Shown: positions 24,701-36,000 of the stretch, piece after piece
Position numbering within the stretch: the first letter of the stretch is position 1
Layout of the letters: every line of letters starts with the position of its first letter
Assembly: GCA_002197995.1 (NCBI GenBank)
Contig: NGZR01000001.1
Location: forward strand, 6,572,001 to 6,636,000
DNA: 64,000 nt
Reading direction: 5' to 3'
Source: Gaeumannomyces sp. JS-464
Taxonomy: Eukaryota; Ascomycota; Sordariomycetes; Magnaporthales; Magnaporthaceae
Translations under genes and position numbers: made by a program
The notes under the pieces: generated by a model
What the model was told of the DNA's origin: nothing
The model's input: the letters and a program-made list of their open reading frames with translations, nothing else
The model's database searches: none

Positions 24701-27700
24701 CTCAGTTTGATACCCGAGTCTCCAACGAAGGTGTTGTATCCCTGGTTTTCAAGGGTTTTAGTACACCAACATCATATAAGCAACCAGGAAAGCATGCCAA
24801 TTTCCTTCGGATCCAGGATAGTTAGGAACACGAGGGGTTGCGTACCTCTGGGAGACGTTGGATAAACTCCTCGGCAAAGGCCTCCTGACATGCCTCCTTG
24901 ACGCGTTTCGCTTTGTCTTCTTCCGAGGAGTCTTCCCACTCAGTTCCTACAAGGCCATACGCAACATTTTTGAAGATAGAATCGTTGAAAAGGAAGGGCT
25001 CCTGCTGTACAAGGCCGATTTGCGCCCGCCACCAAAACAAATCCATGCCCTTCAGTGGACGTCCGCCGACCTGCACGACACCATTACGGAGCCAGAGAAC
25101 CTGTTTTTTTTTGTTCCTGTGATTTAGTCGAGACACTATCACTAGGTGGCAAAGGAGCCGACGCACTTACACCAGCATTGCTCACCGGGTCGCCGTCCAT
25201 CTCGTACCATCGCTGCAGCAGCGCCACAACGGTACTCTTGCCAGAGCCGGAGGGCCCCACGATGGCGGTCACCTTGCCGGCCGGGAACCGGACCGTCAGG
25301 TCGTGAAGGACTTTCTGCAGCGGTCGCGCCGGGTAGGCGAAGTTTACCCGCGCCAGGACGATGTCGCCCGTCGCGGACGCCTCGGGCGCCTTGAGCCCGC
25401 CCGTCTTGGGCTTGGGCATCTCGAGAACCTTGCGGAAGATGCCCGCCGCGTTGGCCGACCGCGCCGCGGCGCTGATGGGCGTGGTGAGCGTCCCGACGGC
25501 GCCCGTCATCATCATGACTGAAAGTAGTACGCTGATGTTTGGTAGGTTTAGCGGAGAAGGCTCACGGGATTTTCAGCTGGGTTGTAAGAAGAAAGCACTA
25601 ACATGATCAAAACCTCGGGGCTTGTAATCTCGCCTCCCATGTACATTTTTAGGGAGTACCAGAAGCAAAGGGCGAAGGTTCTGAATTAGTTAGCAACGCT
25701 GGATTTAGCAGTTTTTGAATGAAACTGCGGCGTCGAAAGAATAGAGCTTACGAGTAAATGGAAAAGAAGACTGTAGTTTTGTGGTGTTTCGGATCTGTCA
25801 GTCACCAGGATGCCAGGTCCCACGGGGTTTTTTCACATAGAGATCATCGCCATTATCTTCAATGCACATATAAACTCACCGGGCGCCTGCTGAAAAGCCA
25901 CAATCGGTGACATCTTCAGCCCCCTGCGGCAGCCCTGGTCGACAAAGGCGTCGTACCGCCTCGCCATCTTGTCCTCGGCGCCACAGGCGGCGACCATGCG
26001 GGCGGACGAGAAGACCTCGCTGGCGACCGCGGCGGCGGCGATCTCGCAGCGCTGCACGTGGTTCATGGCGCGCACCAGCATGGGCGTCGTGACGGCGTAG
26101 ACGGCCGCGATGAGCACGAGGCCGCTGCTCGTCACCAGCGTCAACTTCCAGCTGTACAGCAACGAGATGACGAGGCCTGACACCACGAGCGAGACGGCCT
26201 GCAGCAGCGCGGCCACGTTCTCGGCCACGCCCTGTTGGAGGGTGCTGGCCAGGATCGTGATGACGGCCGCTGTCTGGCCGGGGCGAGCGTGTCGAGCATG
26301 GACACACGCATCGAGAAGACGGCGCGCATGTACTCAAGACGAACTGCTGCAGAGATGCGGAGGCTGCTCATTCGAAAGCCCAGCTGGCGCTCAGGGTAAA
26401 GGAGTTGGTTAGTTCTGGGGATTCTCTAAGACACGGTAAATAGGAACACGGGAAGGAAAATAAAGATGCGGCAATAGGCTTACGAATGCGATGTAACTGA
26501 ATGTGAAACGGGCAATGAACAGGTAGACCAGGTATAGTCTGCAAATATTCCAAAGACCGGTTAGTATTCAGGCCCTGGTCCTTGTATCGTGGGAGAGTGG
26601 CGAGGCCAAGGCTGTATCACCACTTACACGCATTGAATGATGAGATTCCGAAACTCCTGCTGCGTTCGGTCGGGCCCCAGCTGGTGGTAGTATCCGGTGA
26701 ATGATGCAAAGACCTTGCCTATTAGAGCGTCATGTTAGCGGAGGCTAGGTATGCATAGAACATTGGGCTGCAGTGTTTGCTGAAAGCCACAGACCGCCAC
26801 GTACCAAAAACAACATTCATGGTAGGCATCGTGATCCCCGAGCATATAGATGCCAAGACGGACGCTAGGATGAGAAGTCGGTCAAGCCATGTCGAGTGCG
26901 AAAATATCCACTGATGCGCAGGAACCTGCGAGTTAGTATAGCGAGGGGGACAAGGTGTGGTGCTGGTGGTACCAAAGAGGATGATGCATGATCTAACCAT
27001 ATAGTTCTTAAAGGCCGTCTTGGGATCCGTCTTGAGGCCCCACGAGCCGCTCTCGGCCTTCCCAGCTGCCAGTGCGCCGGCAACCGCTCCGGCTCCGGCC
27101 CCGGCCCCGGCTGCAGGACGACCGAGCCCCGCTCCGGGGGTTCCGCCCCAACACCTCCGCCGACGCCAGCGGCCCTTGCAGGGCCCCAAGGCATGCCAGC
27201 CCCGCCAGCAGCCCCGCCACCGGCAGCCCCTCCCCAGCCCCAAGCCATCGCAGCCCCGCCACCGGGGACGCCCGCGTTGGCGGCGGGGGCAAGAGTGGCA
27301 GCGGACGGCCTATTGGACAGGGGGCCGGGGACCAGCGTGGTGGCCGACGACTTGGTCGACACGCCGCCGGCTCCAGCCGCTGTCGGTGCCGGTAGCTGCG
27401 GCTGTGGCAGCGACGCCAGCGTGGCCGACGATGCCCTGGCGGACAACGGCCCGTGCTGCTGAGTGCCGGCTGCGGGCGGCGGCTTGGTGTCGTTCATGTT
27501 GTTGCCGCCGCTGCCGTGGCTGGCTGCCGCGCCTGCCTGGCCAGCGGCGGGGGACGAGGCTGCACCTGGTGGCGGTGACTGCGGCAGCGCCTTGCCCTCA
27601 TCGATTGTGGGCATAGGTGGCGCGGCCGCCGTGACAGGTGTTGATCCCTCCGCAGGGGCTATCGCCTTGCTGGGAGCCAGGTCTCCTGTTGGCAGTGCCA

Positions 27701-27701
27701 T
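21783..27701 (-). CDS. full-size ABCB-type ABC transporter (MDR/Ste6-like), several frame breaks
   Basis: A (TMD-NBD)x2 membrane pump that uses ATP to export hydrophobic compounds or peptides, split by a dozen or more short introns. [10 protein letters not shown] starts at 27701; a run-on ATG at 27737 is less likely. About 180-200 Ala/Pro/Gly/Ser-rich residues precede the first helix ([17 protein letters not shown]). NBD1 shows Walker [10 protein letters not shown] near 25245, Q-loop [10 protein letters not shown], signature [14 protein letters not shown] and Walker [16 protein letters not shown]2 shows GPSGSGKTT near 22600, [28 protein letters not shown] and [12 protein letters not shown], followed by H-loop AHRLATV. 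All catalytic motifs look intact. Frame shifts are needed at about 27100-27200, 26300, 21989 and 21926. A short last exon ends at the TGA at 21783. About 2 kb separates it from the FSH hydrolase, so it could export the neighbouring polyketide; housekeeping drug efflux is the alternative. Confidence 0.87.
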
Positions 27702-29725
27702 GTTGATAGTAGAGAGTGCTGGGAGGCACCGCAGCAAGCAGGTGGCGCACCAGGCGTTATGGTGGGCTGGATTGAGCCCTCAGAGAGCTACTGACAGGCA
27801 GGAAACGCCCACTGTGCCTCTTCCCGCAGCGCGCCCGTCTGCTGTGAGGGCGGGTGACGCGTAGAATGGCTGTGGCCCTGTCTGTGCCGGAGAGGGCCGA
27901 TCGACTGCAGCTCGGCCACTGTCTTTACCAAAGTGGGCACCTAAGTACACATGCTGTTGGCGACACTCATGATCGAAATTTTGATGCATTGGGCTCCCAG
28001 GGGTCATGTCACATGCTCCATCCAACAGCAGCGTTGTCAAGAGGGGAGGGCGCTGAGCTGACTAGGTAGGGGAGGGCGAAGCGAGAGAGATCGTCGATAC
28101 TGCAAAACGGCCGGCCCGCTTGAGATAACGAGCTCTTTGGGCAAGCGAAGGAACCTACGCAGCACTTCTGTCGCTTTGAGGGAGCGCCAGAGAAGCAGCC
28201 GGTAGCTTTGGTGTCTCCCAAGGCCCGCGAATGCTACAGCAATGCAGCAGCCACGTAGCTCCTGCTCTGTGCCTTCAGGCCCCCACGCACTCTCGACTTC
28301 TTCCGCGCCCAATCTTGTTGCTGCGGGAGACAGGACTAGGCCGAGGCCGCCAAGTGTCAGGAAAAAGAGGGTGGTTTTCGGGCGTCGGCAAAATGGAACG
28401 TAGCTGCACCCCGGACCTCGGGCGCCGTTGGCCCAAGCCCCTGTATGAGGTTCAATTTATGCGGATTCGTCGAGGGAAAGGATGTAGTGATACAAAGGAA
28501 ACAAAACGTGGAATAGGGCAAGAGCACTCACTCATTGATCTCTCAGGCATGGGGGCAGGCGGACTCACCCCCATACACTGCCATCAGTGCACCCATCCCG
28601 AAATCTCCGGGCTATCAATATTTCTCGTCTTCATGTAAGTGGCCGGAATGGGGCTGACAGAGGGGTCCGGGCTATCTCGTACCGGGGACCAGAATGGGTA
28701 AAAAATGCATCATTTTCTCGTGAACCGGCACTGGAGGAGTGGCGGCATCTCGAGCTAGAGAGAGAAGAGATGGCCACGCAAACCCACCCGCGATATAGGT
28801 TGTACGCGGTTGCTTGCGCCCGATATGAGGCCGGTGATAAGGAGGCAGATAGGGTATATATCATCCACGATGCAAGGGACAGATTAAAATCTCCTGCTCG
28901 TTGCTGGACGGCGGCAGCTTCCCCTTTTGGACCAGAGCCTCTTTTGGGGCGTCTGATGGTGGTGGTGGTGTGTGGGGGGTTGCCGCCCGGCTACGTTGCC
29001 GTTGCCACACCAAACACAACGCTTGACTGCTCAAATGCCCGACGCCCTGCAGGAATGTCATGCAAGGAAGCTCCGGCTATTTTTCCGTCCCATATGCCGG
29101 CTTTAGTGTGCTGACGCCTGCAACCCCATTGAGCCGCCGAGTTACCTTCTCTCAACTTCCGATTTATCCACGCGGCTGGTCTCCCTACCCGGACGTTTAT
29201 CTCGACGGTGCATTCAAGATATGGATGTTGCACTGCGGGCAGATTAGAGCTTGACAATGCAGTTCCCTCGCTTCGCGTTGCCTCCTCGCATCTGCCTACC
29301 TAGTGTTATCTTCTCCGCACTTACTCGGAAGCCGTTGTCTGCGCGGTGGCCAAGCTTTGTGAGCATGCGGTCTTGCCCTTCTGTGCGGCCGTGTGATTCC
29401 CATGGAAAAAGACTGGAAGAGACTCGCGCCGTGCCATTTTAACTCACGAGGCTTGAGATCTATAGTGGTCATCTGGAAATCTAGACGGATGCACCTCAAA
29501 ACAAGAATCCCTGAAGCATGGCACAGACCTTCGCGTATATCCGATCGTGATTTTGTTTTCGTGTTTGACGGAAGGGTACAGTGAACACATGGTATATTGT
29601 ATCCAAAACCTCAATGCGGCCGAATTAGAGAATGGAAAGACAAGCCAAGCAGTGTTGAACGGAAAGACATCGTGGGAAAATCCGACCAAGATCAAATACG
29701 CGAAGTCACTGGAGCTTCTGGTCAC
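27702..29725 (-). other. intergenic, ABC transporter promoter
   Basis: 2.0 kb between two minus-strand genes. Small overlapping frames only, none with recognisable motifs. It should contain the ABC transporter promoter and the 3' flank of the FSH hydrolase. No clear core element was chosen. Confidence 0.45.
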
Positions 29726-30697
29726 CTATTTAATCCCGTACTCGACCTTTGCCATCCGAACAACGTCGCCTAGCTCCTTCACCGTGTCCTTGTCGCGCGG
29801 GAGCGTGTGGCCCTTTGCGTGGTCGAACAGGTAGGCTGTGTCGGGGTCGCACACATTGTACAGCGCCATGGACCCGTGGAGATACGGGTCGAGGGAGCCA
29901 ACTGAGAGCCAGCCCAAGCCTGTCAGCCAGCAAGAACACTCAAAAAGAGAATGTGCTAGGGGGAAAACCTACTGATGTGGCATGTCGGGATCGTGATCAT
30001 CTCCTCGCTCTCATCGCTCAGGATCATCCAGTGAGACTCTGGATCGACCGGGGGCCAGCCGGCGAAGAAAATGGCATATTTGAACATGGGTTTAATGCCC
30101 TTCTTCTTCAGCCGCCTCTGCTCGTACAAAAGCAGGGTCGAGGCCACCGTAGCTCCCTCCGAGTACCCGATGATACCGTCGAACGGGCCGTCCTTCTCCA
30201 TTATATCCACTAGGTAGTCGAGCGCCGCGTGGAAGCTCTTGTGGCTGGTGGAGAGGCCTTCGGACATGAGCTCACGCATCGTGTCCTCGGGTGTTTCGCC
30301 CTCGGGGAAGTCTCGGATCCGATCTAGAATATCATCATCGCCCGACTTTGCTGTGTCCTCGTCCGGCTCGATGAAGCGGTAGTACGGAGGCTTGCCGAAG
30401 TATTCGTTGAACCCCTCCGGGGGAACAGCCTTACACGGGCCATGGATAAAGTGGAACGTGGCCGTGTTGTCTGAGGTGAGTTCCTTCACGATCGGAGCTG
30501 CAGAAACGACGTGGTGTTAGCATGGCTACAGCTGATGTCTGCCACACATTGTCCAGACTCACCTAGCTGAACCTGGAATTTCTGTCAAAGGAAACGGTGA
30601 GGTTAGGCCATGTCTTCAGACAGCATTAGCTCTTCGATAAATGATAGGTGCTTACATCGGAGCTGCCGTAGGCACCAGGAAGGCAGAGGAACCTCAT
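29726..30697 (-). CDS. FSH1-family serine hydrolase, candidate polyketide-releasing thioesterase
   Basis: An alpha/beta hydrolase of the FSH1 family, which includes LovG, the enzyme that frees the lovastatin nonaketide from its HR-PKS. Four exons splice without error to 253 residues: 30697-30656, a 19-nt micro-exon 30581-30563, 30497-29973 and 29901-29726. It opens with MRFLCLPGAYGSS. FHFIHGP and the YYRFIEPD stretch are typical of the family. GYSEGA near residue 125 is the G-x-S-x-G nucleophile elbow. IFFAGWPP, the VCDPD acid region and KGHTLPRD supply the Asp and His of the triad. It is divergently placed from the HR-PKS 2.3 kb away, which supports product release or hydrolytic editing. Direct evidence for that activity is lacking; FSH1 proteins outside clusters also exist. 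Confidence 0.88.
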
Positions 30698-33037
30698 CTT
30701 AAGCGTGTGGCCGGTGAAGGGATGGACGCAGTGTCGATAACTGCCCGAGGAGAGATACTGAAACAGGGAAAAAAAAAAAAAAGAAACTGGTAACCAAAAG
30801 AAACAATCTGGGCGATCAGGGAGATCAATGGGCGATAAAGATATTAGAAGTAAGGACAACCGCAGGCGAGTGCCTATTACTGAACGCGAGAGTAAGAAGG
30901 AGTAGTAATAAAGAAGAGAGGGCTGGTGTGGAAATTAGTTGGTCCGAGATCCAGAAATTCACCGTGAAATTGGGGGTGCCTCGACTGTGGCGTTGGCGCA
31001 AGCGCATCCAGACTCTGTCCTTGGTTCCTGGGGGAGCAAGTCGTCCGGGGTGGGATCGATGGTATGCGGAGGGCGGCACGAACGAGGGTGGCAGGATATA
31101 CAAGCTCATAAGCGACGGCGGAATCTGCAACACGGCCACCCCGCATATTGGCGGACCTGGTTTGGAGGCGCCTCCAGGCCCCTTTTGGGGGTGTATATGT
31201 CGCCTTTCCGTAGCATATCCCAAGTGCTCGTTCCGTGATGAAGACGGGAAGTAGAGTGACAGGGGACCCTGCGTTGGCGCGCGCGCAGCCTGGTGGCAAC
31301 GCGGACAGCCACCCACAATCGCCCGGACTTCCGGGGTGTGAGGAGGGCTGGACGGGCAAGCGGCTTGCTTCAGGCGCTTGGCATTGACGGGATGCCTCTC
31401 ACCAGGTCTGGCATCGACAGGCGTTCATGGTTGGGCGCTCCGGGGATTCGGGCCTGCGCGTCTGGGAGAAAACAAGTAACCAGAGAACAAGACGAGCAAT
31501 CAAGGAGAGGGTGGTTCCGATGGCGGATATCGAGCGTCAGGCCGCGGCCTGGGTGCCGCTGGTCAGCCCGAGGTGGCTGGAAGAGAACGCTTGGTGATCC
31601 TGGGAGGACGCAGCATTATTGAAGGAGCACATGTGGCAACACGCTTGTATGAGATAGATGGGGAGACAGCCTCGAGAATCCGCTTCCGTGATGAGGTTTG
31701 GGAGCCGGTCATCGAGTGGGTTGGACACGGTTTGCAGAGTGGTGACCGCCCGAGATCGTGTGAGTGCGCGTTCTCCCCCGGGCCGCACGCATGGCCGCCG
31801 GAGTCATAGCCCGGGTGGGCCGGCGATGCTATCGCCAGCGGGAAAATGGAAGCTCATCTCCTAGCCGCTCATCCATTGCGTGGGCACCGTCGACGGAATG
31901 AGGCCGACGGTTTGACGAGGGTCGTCGGATGGCTGCATATCACCGAGCGGGCGCCGCGGCGTTCCGAATATACTCGGTCGATCGGCGTGTATCGCGGCAG
32001 GGCGGGAGGGACGCAGGAGGGACGTACGTAATCGAGGATGGGGGCGTCGAGGATGCAGTTAAGCATGTGTACGCGTGTAGCTGCAAGATCAATATCAACA
32101 GAATGGGACTCACCTCATCTAAAGCTGCCGGAGAATTAGCCAGAATGCGCCCCATTATCGGGACGAGCCAACTGGGAAGGGAGCCTCGCGGGTGGCGTCT
32201 CAGCGCCGCGACGGCACACTGCCGAGCAGGACAGCCGAGCGACTGCAGCTACCCCTGGCAATATCCCGCCCGGCCAAGTACCGATATGTGCTTGCCGCCA
32301 GCCCGGGGACTGCATGATTAGGCGTGGGGAGCCTACTGGGATCCGATATCGATACAAACCGAAGTGCAGGTTTGGGGATTGTCGTCCGAATTAGCCGCCA
32401 GGGTACGCGGCCTGGCCAGCATCCATTGAGAGCGGAGCCGGCTCCCAACCCTTTGCGGCCTTTGTCAAAGTTGGGAAGAGTCCAGGCCTGGTATCCGTCG
32501 TCCAACACCATCAAGGGATACTTCCCCGGAATTGCGGTGCCAAGATCTTCCCCCAACAGGCCGTGCTTGCAGACGAGTTCGCCCGCCAGTCTGGAGAATC
32601 CGGAATGGCCCAGGGGCTTCCGCAAGTGCCCATTCCGTGCTTCGGGGGGGGTTCGCCAGGTGGACCCCCGAGACAAGCAATGCCACCCCTTACTTCCCAT
32701 CATATTGGGCATGACGGAGACCTTGAAGCTGCTTAATATGCTGGAAAGGTGACTGAAGCAAGGGGTCCCTGGGCGTGACGGCGCGAGACTCTGCGCAGCC
32801 CAGGTTCCGGCCCATGTCGGCGGCCAAGCGTCTTGTCGAGATTGAGTGCAGAGGACACTGTCCCAGTGTTGCTCGGCATATAAGCCAACCAGTAAAGCCA
32901 CACCGCAAGCGCCAAAGCAGGTGCCGACCACTGCCCGAGTGACTGCAAGAGCCCCCTTCTCTCCTGCATTCTGGCGCCGAGCTTGTTATACCCAGAGCTG
33001 CCAAGAAACTGCGAGATAAAGCACCCGGCCCGAGGCG
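30698..33037. promoter_or_regulatory. divergent intergenic region between FSH hydrolase and HR-PKS
   Basis: 2.34 kb lies between the starts of two divergent genes, so it should carry both promoters and any cluster-specific regulator sites. No cluster transcription factor lies beside it. An A-rich run is at about 30768-30783. Reverse-strand frames at about 32200-32931 have no family motifs and are not called. A shared operator could not be named by eye. Confidence 0.45.
32879..32884 (+). promoter_or_regulatory. possible TATA box of the HR-PKS
   Basis: CATATAAGCC lies about 155 bp upstream of the PKS ATG at 33038. Spacing suits a core promoter; the match is short, so it may be chance. Confidence 0.4.
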
Positions 33038-36000
33038 ATGGCTCCTGGCGCTCTGTTGCCGGACAGCCCGGGCGGCAGCCCGACTTCTGAGACCGCCAAC
33101 GGCGGGTTCATGAATGGCTACTGGGCCCTCCTCAGGGGTGCCGCGGTTGCAAGGCTCAGCACCGGCTTTCAGACAAACACCAACGGCCACACCAACGGCC
33201 ACCACACGGATGACCATTCCAATGGGAACACCAATGGCCATACGAACGGACATGTCAACGGCGGTTCCAACAGCCATGTCAATGGTGTCTCCAACGGAGA
33301 CGCACCTCGGGTCAGTGGCGCCGCTGACCGCACCGCCGCCAGCACGACACCACACCGGCGGATTGAGAAACGGCGCTGCCACCAATGGCGACAGACCAGC
33401 GACCGGGCCCAAGGCCTCGACAGGCGCCATCGCCATCGTGGGCATGTCATGTCGGATGCCGGGGAATGTTTCCAGCGCCGACGAATTTTGGGAGCTGCTG
33501 TCCCGGAACCGTTCCGGCTTCAGCGAAATCCCCAAGGAGCGCTTCAACCCGGCAAGCTTTTACCATCCCAACCCAGGAAAAGGCGGGTGCTATAACCCTG
33601 TGGGAGGGAACTTCCTCAAGTGCGATCTGCGCGACTTGGATGCCCCCTTTTTCGGTCTGACGGAAAAGGAAGCCATATCGATGGACCCCCAGCAGAGGCT
33701 GCTCCTGGAGTGTACTTTCGAGGCTCTGGAGAATGCCGGGATCCCCAAACACCACATCGTCGGCAAAGACGTCGGCGTCTTTATTGGTGGATCGTTCCCC
33801 GAATATGAATCGCACCTTTTCAGGGATAGCGACACGATCCCGATGCACCAAGCCACCGGTGAGTGCTGACAGGGATGATCGTGGAGGACTAAAAAGAGTG
33901 ATGGGGGAGTCGGCGAACGTTGTTGGAGGGTTGCTGACTGCTGAAATCCATGCAAGGCTGCGCATATGCGATGCAATCGAATCGAATTTCTCACTTCTTC
34001 GACTTGAGGGGCCCGAGCTTCACCTCGGACACGGCTTGCTCATCGAGTATGGTTGCGGTCCACCTGGCGTGTCAGAGCTTACGCGCCGGAGAGTCGAGCC
34101 TTGCGCTGGTGGGAGGGTGTCACTTGAACATGTTGCCTGAATTCTGGATATCCTTCTCGACGTGCAGGTAAGTGGCGAGCCTCGGGCGAGTCTATGTTGC
34201 AGAGCAGCGCTGACTAGGCGTGTCTTGCAGGCTATTGTCAGACTCGGGAATGTCGATGGCGTTTGATAGCAGGGGAACCGGCTTCGGGCGAGGCGAGGGA
34301 TGTGCGATGATTGTCCTGAAGCCCTTGGAGCAGGCGCTCAAAGACAACGACGCGATCCGAGCTGTCATCGCTGGATCCGGCATCAACCAAGACGGCAGGA
34401 CCCCGGGAATCACGATGCCAAACGGGGACGCTCAGGGTAAGCCCAAGTCCCTGCGGTGATTAGGCGGCTTCTAGCTGACCAGCCCCCTCCTCCTTTTTAT
34501 TTCTTCAGAGGCCTTAATGCGGCAGGTGTACCGCAACTTCAACCTCAACCCTCGAGACTGCGGCTTCGTCGAAGCGCATGGGACAGGCACGAAAGTCGGA
34601 GACCCAATAGAGGCCACCGCAATCCACAAGGTGCTGGGGAAGGGCCGCACGGCGAGGGAGCCACTTCTGATGGGCTCAGTCAAATCAAACATCGGCCACT
34701 TGGAGGGTGCTTCAGGGATTGCCGGGATACTCAAAGGAGCCATGATGCTGGAGCGGAGCTTCGTGCTGCCTAATCATGACTTCAAGAGCCCGAACCCTAA
34801 AATTCCGTGGAAGGAATGGAACCTCAAGATCCCGCCGATGCAGAGGCCGTTCCCCCGCGGCAAGAAGTACGTCAGCGTCAACAACTTCGGCTTCGGCGGC
34901 ACCAACGGTCACGTCGTCCTCGAGGCTGCCCCGTTCCGGGTGAAGGAGGAGTTGACGGCGAACGAGCTCGACAAGCAGCCCAAGTTGATCGTGTTCTCGG
35001 CCAATGACAAGACAGCCCTGCAGGCCATTATGAAAAACCCGTCATCTACTTGGAGCGACGGCCAGAGGTTTTCGAGGGGGCCCTGATGCGTAACGTTGCC
35101 TATACGCTGGGACAACGCCGGTCGTTGCTGCCATGGAGAGCCGCCATCCACGCAAGGGAGTCCTTGTCGCTGATCGAGGCTTTGAACGGAGGGCGGGCCA
35201 TGATGCACAAGGAGATGGGGTCGGTTCGCATCGGGTATATCTTCACCGGACAAGGAGCCCAATGGTGGGCAATGAGCCGCGAGCTATACCACCAGTACCC
35301 CGTCTTCACCGACAGCCTCGATCGGGCCGACAGGTGTCTCGCCAGCCTCGGAAGCGGCTGGTCTCTTGTGAAGGAGCTGGCCAAGTCCGAATCATCGACT
35401 CTCGTGAGCGAAGCGCACATCAGTCAACCTTCGTGCACAGCGATCCAACTCGCCCTTGTCGATTTGTTGCAGAACTGGGGAGTGAAGCCAACAGCGGTGG
35501 CGGGCCACTCCAGCGGGGAGATTGCGGCAGCGTATGCCGCCGGAATCATCTCGTTCGAATCTGCCGTCAAGATAGCGTACCACCGGCGGCAGATTGATCC
35601 CTGTTCTGAGGCAAAGGTTCCCGGAGCTCCAAGGCCGAATGATGGCCGTGGGCGGCAGCAAGGACGAGGTCCAGCATCTGATCGATGGACTCGAGGAGAG
35701 CCAAGTTCGGATCGCATGCTTCAACAGTCCTTCAAGCCTGACAATATCAGGCGACGAAGTCGCGCTGGCAGCACTGGAGAGGGTTGTGGAGCAGAAGCAG
35801 ATGTTCAACCGGAGACTGGTCGTCGACGTGGCATACCATTCCCACCACATGAATTTGGTGGCCAAGGAGTATCGTGCCGCCCTCGCCGACCTTCCAGCTC
35901 CCGTCCCTTCGAATGTCAAGTTCCATTCCTCCCTTGCCGGAGGTCTGGTGGACGGAACAGAGCTGCAGCAAAGCTACTGGGTCAACAATCTCACATGTCC

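Noticed and set aside
32200..32931. 243-codon minus-strand frame between FSH and PKS
   Set aside because: No recognisable family, poor start context, and it sits in the promoter; kept only as an outside possibility.
32690..33547. 285-codon minus-strand frame across the PKS start
   Set aside because: Antisense to the PKS leader repeats; the apparent Val/Gly-rich repeats are the reverse reading of the Asn/His repeats.
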